From assembly GCF_000150275.1 (NCBI RefSeq), contig NW_002060981.1, positions 126,539 through 190,538 on the forward strand: 64,000 nt of DNA. Direction: 5' to 3'. Under the pieces are notes generated by a model. The model did not search any database, was not told the DNA's origin, and saw only the letters and a list, made by a program, of their open reading frames with translations. Positions within the stretch are counted from its first letter, which is position 1, and each line of letters begins with the position of its first letter. Below, piece by piece: positions 42,721 to 54,500 of this stretch. The translations under genes and the position numbers were made by a program. The DNA comes from Trichoplax adhaerens (taxonomy: Eukaryota; Placozoa; Uniplacotomia; Trichoplacea; Trichoplacidae).

Positions 42721-42856
42721 ACAGTAATCACATGGATCGATTTTTATGTGCGCTGGCCCTATAGGGGGGTGATTGCAATTCGCCATCGAATTATCACATC
42801 TTCGACATAGTGAATGATACACAGGATTTGATGAATCATACTGTCGTATTTCATTG

Positions 42857-43087
42857 CCAGTACTGGACTGTACACTATATAGTCCATTTTTTTTACCTCT
42901 ACAGTACCGTATTGTACAGTACAGTACTGTATGGTACAGTCTACAGTACAGTATACAGTACTGTACTGTAGTACTGTACTGTAGAGGTAAAAGTCTTACT
43001 GTGCAGTACAGTACAGTACTGTAATGTACTGTACTGTATACTGTACTGTACTGTACAGTGAGTGCACACTGTACTGTACATTGTACA
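42857..43087. repeat. GTAC palindromic repeat cluster upstream of RPL19 (cluster C)
   Basis: A nearly continuous run of GTACTGTAC/GTACAGTAC words starts about 170 bp upstream of the RPL19 start codon. It contains the foldback at 42891-42992. The 212-codon open frame across this area (minus, 42535-43173) is a readthrough of the repeat and overlaps the real RPL19 first exon in a different setting. Confidence 0.85.
42891..42992. mobile_element. Foldback element with perfect 17-bp terminal inverted repeats
   Basis: TTTTACCTCTACAGTAC (42891-42907) is exactly inverted at 42976-42992. The 102-bp segment is filled with GTAC palindromes and has no coding capacity. The non-GTAC part of the ends (TTTTACCTC / GAGGTAAAA) makes chance pairing within the repeat unlikely. 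It may be a MITE that seeds the clusters. No target-site duplication is evident. Confidence 0.6.
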
Positions 43088-44530
43088 ATTCCGTTGGAGA
43101 TTTTCTGGACCATGAGGTTGCTGCTACCGCCAGTGCTCGAGTAAAAGCAAACAATCGATGCACAATTGCGCATGACTTTTCTAAACGGTGAGTCGACTCA
43201 GTATGTCTGCTGTGTTGGAGAGAGAGAGAAGGACGCGGAATGGCACTGCGTAGGTGTAGCAAAACCAATGTGCCAGCTCATTGGTTACTACATTCAACCC
43301 AGTATAGTGCACACTAGAGACCCTCTATCAAACTATCCGCTATCAGGTCTTTCATGAGCTAGCCACAGCCAGGTGGGGAAGTGTGACAGTGTTATATACT
43401 GTATTAGCGTAGAAATATCTACGTTAGGATAATTTTGTTAGCCTATCCTTATTTAGTTAACTTCTAATTTGGATATAATGTGTTTTAATATAGCACTGGC
43501 TTTTTATGACAGTGACACATGTAGACATACTGAAATCAATAGTTATATTGGGGAATGCGAATGATCTACTTACAGTTCGAATCATGTGATTGTAACTTAC
43601 TTATGGTAGATTTTAAATTATCGTGGAAATGTCTCGTGATAGGACATATCGCAAGCTGACTATTCTGTATTAGTCATCAGATGTCCATGTTCGTAAATAC
43701 AGTTATCTTAATTAGGGAGCAATAGCTAAAATTAATGTCTAATTCAGTGAATGATTCCAAAGTTAATCGTACTAACTATGACTCATGAACTATTGAGGAA
43801 GAGTATACAAATGCAGTATATGGTGCAATAAAGTTAATTCTTAAACTTAGTGTTTAAAGTAAAATACGAGGCGTCTAAATCTTTGTCTAGTCTGTTAGTA
43901 GAGCAGAAGTGTTCCTGATAGTGCTGATATCGTTCCTTGATACGTGGTTCAAGCAATTGACTTCTTGATCGTACGTTATCTTGTTACAAAGCTATTTTGT
44001 GACACCGACATAAACGGACATTGTCACATCCATTTCTACATATCAGAGAAACAATGAAATAGAGAATATTTATATTAAATTAACCTATTTATTCTCTTCG
44101 ATACGAACACAGAGTGGATGCGTTTTAAATCTAGGCAACCTGCATATCTTGCTCGTTAATAGTATGCATAAGCTGTTCCAAGATCATTTATAATGCCAGG
44201 ATATAATTAACAATAATAATATACTCGTACATTGTGCATATGCTATTCGAATGTTGTGATTTGTGAATATGTTTCGTTGCATATTATACATAAATAATAC
44301 ATCATTATTGAATATTTATTTATATTTTAACGAGCTGTACCATAATTGTCATGAACTTGTCAACATACGAATAAATGACATATAGTTGTTAACACAGTAT
44401 AAGTCATGCATCAATAACGTAAAATGGATAACCATGCAACGTAATTGTTAAATAGAGAATTACGATTTAGTTAATGATAACATACAGTAATCGTTTCAAA
44501 GTTGTCAATATAGTGAATCATCCAGCAATA
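43088..44530. other. Non-coding stretch upstream of RPL19
   Basis: About 1.4 kb. The small frame at 43166-43357 (plus) has no recognisable features. No RNA gene or other repeat was seen. Confidence 0.5.
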
Positions 44531-44655
44531 GTTATAAATACAGCATACGCTATGCTTAATGCATCAATAACCTTGGGATAAAATTTTAGTTACCTTTATT
44601 GATTGGGCTTATCATCTACCGAGGCGGAAATGACATTAGCCTGACGCATTCTGCT
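44531..44655 (-). pseudogene. Decayed duplicate of the LRR-GPCR C-terminus and 3' flank
   Basis: About 1 kb beyond the GPCR stop there is a diverged copy of its last codons and 3' flank. The copy reads RQANVISASVDDKPNQ then stop (44596-44598), against RKTNVLSVTVDEKISNIND then stop in the gene. The following sequence shares the block AATGCATCAATAACCTT with 45556-45572 and flanking similarity. No transmembrane sequence remains above 44660, so this is the truncated end of a former tandem GPCR copy. Coordinates are approximate. Confidence 0.7.
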
Positions 44656-45580
44656 ATTCTACGTTATAATGCTGCTTTATGTAACAATTATACTTTCAAA
44701 ACACACCACTGCTATTGACTGAAATCTCTGCAGATCCTTTGTCGCACACCAACTCTGCGACAAGGGAACATAAAGTAAAAGTCTATTAGCAATTTTCTGA
44801 CTTAAACGCTCTTTTACTAAACGTAAAACATATAGTAAAGTTCTGTAAAATTGAAGAATTTTATTAGCCTAGCCACATTCATTACACAATTATACTTGAA
44901 TTGTTCCCGTTTATATAGGAACCATCTAACTTGTGAACTGTAATCTAATCATTTTACCTTACTAGAAAAGGCGTACCAAACTGAAATATTCGTAACATAG
45001 CTTTTTATCAATATACAATTTTTTTGTTTACTACCAAATTTATTGATCTATTTAATATATATGTGTGTTTATTACTTTAAATATATTCCAGTACATACAA
45101 CACGATTTACTGTATACAGTGTACAGTCTAGATATAAGTATTATATTTGCATACAATCTCGTTTGTTAAACATACATGTGTAAATACACTTAATTAAGAA
45201 TTAGAGGAGTTATTAATGCCAGCATATATTCTGTAGATAGCATTTAGATTATTATTGTACTTTATATGGTGTAAGCCATGGAGATGGTCTTGATATTATG
45301 CATCATGTACAGTACCTATCAGCGAGCATCACTCTTAATTAATAGATCTACAATAAAGCAAAGCGTTGATAATAGATATATTAGAACTCTCAACTCTGTA
45401 ACAGTTGCTTGTTGATAATAAAGTAAACTTTTCGAAGACCATCTATTAAATGACGGGGCTATGATTTAGTGAATTATAATGCCATTATCTCAAATTTATC
45501 AACACATCGAAAAATCGAGTAATAATTGTAAAGATAGTATACGCTACGCATAATGCATCAATAACCTTAAGATATAATTT
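44656..45580. other. Spacer between the GPCR relic and the GPCR stop codon
   Basis: No gene. A short hairpin (TGTCGCA / TGCGACA) lies near 44738-44766. The sequence presumably includes the GPCR 3' UTR; no signal hexamer was chosen. Confidence 0.45.
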
Positions 45581-48500
45581 TTAGTCATTAATATTACTGA
45601 TCTTTTCATCTACAGTAACTGAAAGTACATTAGTTTTCCGTAACTTAGCGGTAAATGCACTAGGCACAGTTCCAGTGATATTAGCGTTGATACGAGCTGA
45701 TCGTATTTTTCTTAAAAAGGTTGGACTAGTTAGTGTATAGAGACAAGGGTTCACGGCTGAATTGATAGGCAACGCGAATATAATGATAAATTGCAGTGTA
45801 ATTATATTTACATCTTCTGAATATGTTAATTGTAATAAAGTCATTATATAAAATGGTAACCAACTGATTAAATCTGTCACCAAGATTAAAAGTAGTCGAA
45901 TTGCCATAGCTTTATCATTAGCAGTATTTGATTTGGCAACATTTTTATGACTCTGTTGTACTGTCAAAAATATTTGTATATATAATAGTGCTGTAATAAT
46001 CCAGCAACATATGGTTACAGCAATAAAGGCTACAAGCCAGTTGGCAAACGTGGAATTTGTAAGATTACTCGCCATACAGATACTACTGTATCCATATAAT
46101 CGGTTCTCTGCCGAAGCGTTGATACTGCTCATAGCTGGTACACCAACGAAGATAGAACAGAATATCCACAATGTGCACACAGTTGCTATTGCAGCTTTGG
46201 CATTAAACCTATGTCTTGAAAATGGATGGACAATACAAAACCATCTATCGAGACTGATTAATAGCATCATAAAGACAGACATTAGGCTAGATACACAACA
46301 CAGAAAGCATGCAAATGCGCAATAACCACTTGAAAGCCATGACTCCGACAATTGTGCAAATCTTCCTGTGTAGTATCCATCGGCAATAGCAATAATAAGT
46401 AAATAAATAGACATAACGAAATCTGCTATTGCTAGATTAGATATTAAAATGCGAGGGACATTATTGCCGTGACTTTTACTTTCAAACTTATGTAAAGCAA
46501 GAACTAGGATATTGCCGATGAAAGCGAAACAGCCCACAATCCATATGAATAGCTGTAGAGATACGTGTGATAAAAGGTTATGGCACGTGGAGAAAGATCC
46601 TTTCTGTTCATACGGTTGACAGGTAGTAACTTTAGCAGGCACCATGCAGCATAAATAACTTCGAGTAGATAATCTAGAAAATAATAAATATGCAATGCAT
46701 TCTTTAGATAAAAGTGTAAGGATCAGATGTTAGAATTATAATCATGGGAAGATAACGTATTGAACCCGGCACTGAATGATTTCTCATAGTATCTAGATTT
46801 CGCCAGGTAGCATAAGATAGACTGTACACTAGTTGTTTTGCTACTTGATTTATACACGTTAGTTAAAGGTAAGGTCGGTCCTAAAGGACCATATTATCTA
46901 AATAGTGATAAAAATTGATATTCAGGTAATGGAACAACAGATTAATTTATAATGCAATTGGGTTGCATAATTTAATTTTAGTGAAGATGCTAATTAACTT
47001 TGGCTTCCTACGCTCATCAGTAGTTCGAGTCGTACATTAGATATGTTACAGGAAGAGTGTGGGCGGCTGTTGACTAGATATTTGTTTATTATCAAAATAA
47101 TGTCGCAACCCTCTGGTAGCAAAAATACTGCGCATCATTGTGGGTAAACTAGTCACTTAATTTATATCTGTACTTACACTGTTTGTAATGCAATAGCACC
47201 TGCAAATGAATCAGAAGTTATGAAGGTCAAGGAATTGTCTTTCAACGACCTGAAATAATATATTACAATTAGTGTTAGCACATGATTAATATTACGACAT
47301 TATTTCGTATTTCAATATTTTACAGTTTTAAAGAATTATACAATCGTCTATAGTCAATGAATTGATAAGTTAACAAAGAGAATTAAAAAAATTACTTATA
47401 CTATGCAGGTTTGTGTAAATGAGCATCTTTGATAGATAAAAGCAATAAACTTACAGTACTGCTAAAGTTCGCAGATTTGAAAAGCAATCTGTTATTAGAT
47501 TCCTAATGCCATTGCGATCTAGATATCTGATTATTTTTTATGAATGTTTTATAGAAAAACATAAGATGAATTTTCTTTAAATCAATTAAGAATGGTTTAA
47601 ATATAAAAATAAGTAATAGCTGATCTGCTATCATTAACTTACAGGTTAGTTACACCAGGAAAAAGATACTGGAATTCGGTTTTGCAAATATCAACTAATG
47701 AATTGTTCGACATATTGCTATAAAATTAAAAAATAAAAAGTATCTTTTATATGTAGATTAATAGATTGCATTACAGATTTTTCAACATACAGTATACATG
47801 ACATATCAAGATAATAAAATTAAATTAAAGGATATATTGGTCATTTTCATACACTGTTTTAAGGCCGCTGAAGGCCAGAGTGTATTTGTTGCTAAATGTC
47901 TTTAATCCATTATTGGCCATGTTTCTAACAAATTTATACAAGTTATTATGATAAGTATTTGAGTGCAGTAAAATTATACGATTTAGTATGGATATCTGAT
48001 GTGATATCTAGAAGTTCGTGATTATTGTAACCTTAATTTTGGTTAAATGATTTTTACTTAAATAAGTTAATAATTATTTTATCGATAAAAAAGATACGAT
48101 AGCAATTGCTAGTGTGAATTTATATCAGGCGTTCCGACTGATAGATAGTATGCCAGACAGTTTCTTAACTTACAAATTATTCAGTCTATAGTCATGGCTA
48201 CGAAATATATCCGATGAATCCATCGTTGTAATATTATTGTTGTTAAAGGTCCTAAAAAAATTTAGTGATATTTTCACAAAGTTTACCAGCGTGGTTGTTA
48301 CCGATCCTATAATTAATAACGTTTGCTTTACTTTATCTTTATTAATTAAGAGTACTACTCGCCTTGTAACATTATGAGTAAGCAACATTTGATAAACAAG
48401 GCCGGGCTAAGATATACAAAGCCCGGCGTACTAATTATGATTTCAGTAGTCCGCTATTTAGTCTTCTGATCTTAGAGTTGCAATATATTGTGTTGCAATA

Positions 48501-51500
48501 TACTGTTCGCGTATATTGTGCAGTCAGTCTAGAATATAAGATCATTTTTTGCTATATAAAGTAATGTAATCTACGCCTGCTATGGGTAGCTTTGTCTGCT
48601 TAATGCTGAAGACTAGTATCTACGGTACAATTGTAAACTAGTATGTTTAATCTAGATCTTTAGGCTGATAGCTTAATATAAGTAATTTTTGACGATATTA
48701 TATTGCTGTAAAGCACTTACAATGATTGGATGGTATTTCGTAAATTTCTGAAGGCCTCTGGAAATTCTTGAAGGTTATTACCAGCGAAGTTACTGTGTAA
48801 TTGTCGAATAGGATTTAAGTTATTTCCATTTATTTGCATTATAACGTCAGCACTATAATCTTAGACTAATATAAATATCGCATTACACCCTTTCATTATT
48901 TACAATTTATAATAGTTGAAGACACACACGGATTCTTGGTGTATCTGTTCATTTGAAACTCCATCAAGTAGGCAATTAAACAGATTTCTAGAACGTAACG
49001 ATTGTATTTTTTGACGGATCACCATTTTAGTCAGGTTATTATAACTAAAATCACTGAAAAAGCAATAAAAAAGATCCATTATGCTAAAGGATTTTTAATA
49101 TTCATGTTAGAATGAATCCTATCTGAAAGAGATGTTGACATATCTAAGGTAGGAATGAATTTGTATTAGAGCCATTACAACTTGTGACTTCAATTTTTAG
49201 AGAACAAACTGGCATGTCTACTGAATGAAGAAATTCTCTTTCCGATTTCAAAGAAAAATTGAAGCAATACTCCATATTAATAGTATAGAATTCGGAGATT
49301 GATCCTGTTGCTCTGTGTTACACTACAGTATTTTCTATGTCGAATTACTAAGGTAATGAAATAATTGTTCTAAACGTGTCGTGTTTGGAGTAGCTATATT
49401 AAAAATGATTAGTTCTTATTGACAGTGAATATGCATGTAAATCTAAACTAAAAAATAATAATATGTCTCTCATGATCTAACTACATACTACATGTATTCA
49501 TTCTTCGATAAAACCAAATATTGATAATCTAGTCAACAGACTAATGGAGGTGTAAGGTGATATTGTAAGCGCTAAAGTATGGATTTCTACTTAGATAATC
49601 CACAAATTAGCTAGTGTAATAACAGATAAGAATTAAAGCATGGAATACGATATCATCAAAGTATTAACAATCCCAATACTAGTAGAAATTAATAATTGTA
49701 ACGCATATAATACAAAAATATCTTTCGATCTTGAAGAGTTATGGACTTACATTGATCTTAGTCTAAAACGTAGTAAATTTACTACTAGTTGAGAAATATC
49801 TTCTATGCCGTTGCCAGCTAAGTACCTAGAATAATCAGAATATCAATAAAATCTTGCCAAATTCAATATTTGAGCCTCCTGTTTAAATGGTGTTCATATT
49901 ATTAAGAGAATAGTTTTGCTAGAGTAAAATTTCCTTAATTTTTTGGGCTGCTTACACTTCCTCAACTTTCATTGTATTGGTTAAAATATCTTCTGCAATA
50001 ACACTTTGGTAATGAGATAGTCCATTATAGCTAAAGTCACTATAAGTATGAAAAATTGTAAAGACACCATTAATGGACTGCTTTATAAGATTAAACATTT
50101 AAAATTTGTATGATTGATAAACGGATGCAAACTAGGTGCATTACAAAGATTTTAGTCTTCCAAAAGTTGGCCAGCAGTTAGACATGATTTTTGAAAAATT
50201 ATTTCGAGCTACATGCCTAGATAATAAATATAAGCCATTGTACAAATTAGGCATTAAACAGGGCATACCATAATACCATTCGTTGATATCTGGCTATAAT
50301 GTATGAGTTGTAGCATGAATATATAGCTACTGTTCTTAACTGAAATCATTACACTGGCACAAAGTCTAGTAAGTTGCATTACGCTGGTACGATATATAAA
50401 TACGGAAATTAAACAATTCTTGAGCAGCCAGTCTCAAAATTTACCAAGTTGTAAGAAAAATATTAGATTTTAAGGGCAGACAGTCAAGTTTCTGAAGCCG
50501 GTTAGAATTCAATGAACTGCAATAAATGATTAATACTGAGCATGCAGCATCGGTAATCAACTTATTTTGACATAAGTATGGGTAAGAATCATTGAATACT
50601 TACAGCTTCGTCAAATATCGGAGGGATCTAAAGCCATCATCACTTATAGAGGCTATTGAATTTCGTTCTAAATATCTATGAATCATAATAAAATTGTAGC
50701 ATTACATATCTAAACCATTAGTACTTAAGCTAGATATATTAAATGAATATTATTAATATCTTTGTAAGAAGCACTATTTTTATCCCTACTATAGAACGAT
50801 AGCTTAGTAAATGGTGCCCAATATTAGCAGATAAAATAGTTTATTATTTGAAACTATTTTTGGACATTGCAGTTATAAAATTAGACACATAAGCTGCCCA
50901 GCTGTCGACTGTAAAAATTATTCACTAACAGCTGTCCTATTGCTTAATTATAATTTCTGACATCACTAGTCGTCTCTGGTCTAGCGCCGCCATCCTACTT
51001 ATGATTATCGGGAATTCACTATAGAACCTATTTTCCGATAATCTTTTAATGTAAGTTCAAAACAAATCTATCTAGGCTAGTTATAAGCTAAGAAGCAATC
51101 ACGCTATGCAGCAGCAAGTGATCTAATTCATAATATATAACATTATTAGTGAATAGAAATATTTTATACGGCTTCAATCTCATGATAGCATAAAACGACT
51201 GAGTCCTCTATAATGAAATTATGAAAACTGCCCAATTATTATCAATTTTATGTGCGTTTGAAAGCTAGTTACAACTTTAAACGTTACTTACAGTTCCTTA
51301 AGTTGTTTTAAGGTTGCAAAGATACTGTCAATATAAGAAAGCTTATTTCCGTTAAGATTCCTATATTACAAGAACAATAAAAGTTTAGTAATGAATGAAG
51401 GTAGCTAATAGGCTTTCGAATATTAAAATGGAAATAGAAAAACATCGTTGTAGCTTGCCACGATACGATCTATGCATATTTTAATCCTACAGTTTACAAT

Positions 51501-54500
51501 CATTTATATTTTTAGAAACAAGTAGCATCTATTTACATCTGCGTAGTCTCTTGATACAGATTAGATTTAAGGCTATTATTTTGATCTGTTCAGAAGTACA
51601 TATGCTTAGTGCCAGAAAACACTTACAGGACAGCTAGTTTAGACAAGTGATTTTGAAAAATATCTTTGGTAATTATTATTTCACAATCTTCTAAAATTCT
51701 TTTAGAAAATAAATAATGGGATTAATTAAATACTAATAGTGAAAAATTCCCGTATAGTTACAAATATTAGTGTAATATTGAGAACTTCTTATATTCATTT
51801 GAATGAATTTGCTTTATAGGGATATGGCTTACAATGTCGTAAGTGAACTCAGTCCTTTAAATGAATTATTATGCAAATTCAAATTTACATTTTCAGATAA
51901 GTCCCTACAAATTCGTAATTGTCAGCATGATCAGTTACAGATACTAAGTGCAAAGGCATACATAGAGCATTATTAAGCGATGAAAAAGTGCCATAAAGTA
52001 AATAATGATAAAAATTTACGAATAAATTAGATCGACATAGGTATAGTATACGTACAAGGTCAACAGCCTAGTAGCGTTCAGAAATACATTATTCGATATC
52101 GATTTAATACGGTTTTGTCCGAGATCACTATATTGGTATTAATTGTTAGCGATTGAATTGCAATACATTAACAGAAATTTTATACTAAATTTAAAATAAG
52201 AATCGGCTGTGAAGATTACAGATTTTCAATGGCAGACATAGCCTGAAATTCTGCAACAGGAATCACTTTGATGTTGTTTTTCCGTAAATTTCTACATATA
52301 TGAGACATAGTTAGTAAAGAACAGAAAAATCCAAATTATTATCGATTCCAACTTAATTTAATTACTACATTCTTAAGAATTAATAACTCTATAACCAATT
52401 TTTTATGGTGCGTTGATGATAAATGTACATAAAAATTTACGAAATTGTATTATTTAGCAAATCCATCAGATTACTAATCATCATGAATTTGACGATTAAT
52501 TATAATGATACATTTACATAGATTTCCACTGAATTTTGCTTTCCTTACTTTAGGAACTAAGAGCTCTTAGATCTATTAGAATCTAGGATATCTTAACTTG
52601 CTCTTAATTATCGTACTTTTTTGTAGCTACTTACGTATGGATAATACATTCTACTGAAATATTTAGTGTTCAAAGATTTCAATTTCATTTTAATTTTATG
52701 TATTAACGATAGTTATAAGGCTATAATATGCCAATCTTAAATGTATATTTTATATCGTAGCCGTCATATATTGATATAAATGGATTTTAAATTCAATGTT
52801 TGAAACAATAAATGATCTTACAGGGCTTTTACGGTAGATAATCCAAATATAAAATTTATGTTTTCTAGAGAATTTTCTTGCAATATTCTGTAAAAATGTC
52901 AAAACGAAATCATTTACAGCTGCTTTGGGTATTTATTTTTATTAGAAATTATGTAATACGAAAGTAAGCGTAAGGAGAAAGCACGTTATTTTAAGATTCT
53001 GGAGTAATTAAATAATATAAATTATAAATTGAATAATGCAAGATGTTACTGATTGTCATTGTAGTGTTAATATTTGATAAATAAGATGCAATAATCTACT
53101 GGTTACGTTGAAATAATGCGATTAAATGCTTATGATGAACTGTCTAAAGCTTACAAGGTCGTTAACGAATAATTGGCCAAGGTGAAGACATTATCGTTAA
53201 TTGATCTCATCCTATTTGATGACAAGTTTCTGTAAGGATAAATTATTGAAACTTATCATGTAAGTAATCTGTAGTATTTTCCAGAATAATTTTTATTATG
53301 TAGTACTTTAATGCTGAAAGATTAACGACAGCAGTAACTTACAGCACTTTTAGATTAGGTAAAGATTGAAATTGTTTTGCAAATTGGCTTGTCATGCTAT
53401 TAATTCGATTTTTGCTTAAATCTCTAAACGTATTATGTTGAATAGAATTATATAATACAATTGGTAATTCCATATAACATCAACCTTAAAGGTAGTTGAC
53501 TTTGCCTCACTCACAGTTCACTTAACGATGTTATATTTGCTAAAGGTATCCGGGAAAATTTGCTTATAACATTATCTGAAAGATTTCTAAAATTTTTTTC
53601 GATTATTGAAAAGCTGTAACATTAATTACAATCTATAACAGATTCTAAATGAATACGCATACTTACAAAGATTTTATATTTCTCACTTCAAATGAGTTAA
53701 TGTTTTCTATAGAGTTGCTTGATAAATCACTATTAAAAAAGAATTATTAAAAAAATAAGTTAAGAAGAATTATTAAGATAATTATTTTGCAGCACACAAC
53801 ATAAGATACTGTAAGATGATGTGATTGATTAACTGAAGAGTACAAGCATGTGAGGTAAATAGGAACATTTTGCACTTTACATTACATTTTAGTGAAATTA
53901 GATTGTGAAATGGAAACGTTCCAGTTGACATTCACGGTACCGGTCTTAGATAAACCCCTAAATAGATGTTAAGGGAAAGATCGTCAAGGAAATGAATTAC
54001 AGAATGTTGAGAACCAACATTATCGTAGATTAGGTAGAAAACTAAAGAATAGATAGTTTTATTAACAAGCCGCTAATTGTTCAGTAAGAAATTTGTACGG
54101 CATATTTTATATTTAAGAGAAGTGCTATCATTTAAAAGCACTTGTTAAGGCATTTACACTATCATGTATGGTATGTTTTCATTTATTAATGCAGATTTTA
54201 TCCATATTGCAATAAATCATGCTGTGATACTTGATCAAGAAATAATGATATTGAAAATTTAGACAATTCAAATGACTAAGCTAACTAAAAAGAAGAAAGT
54301 TATTACTAGCCAGTTATCATGATATTAATAAACGGGCCAAAGACTTTAGAAGATCAGATTATCGTCTAGTATTGAGATAGAAACAGAGATTTACTTATTT
54401 TATATTAATTGTAAACCGCACTGTCACGGTACGCCGTTACTAATTAAGTAACTGTAAATTAATGAATGCTTATGAATAGATAAGATAAGGTTATGTGCTA

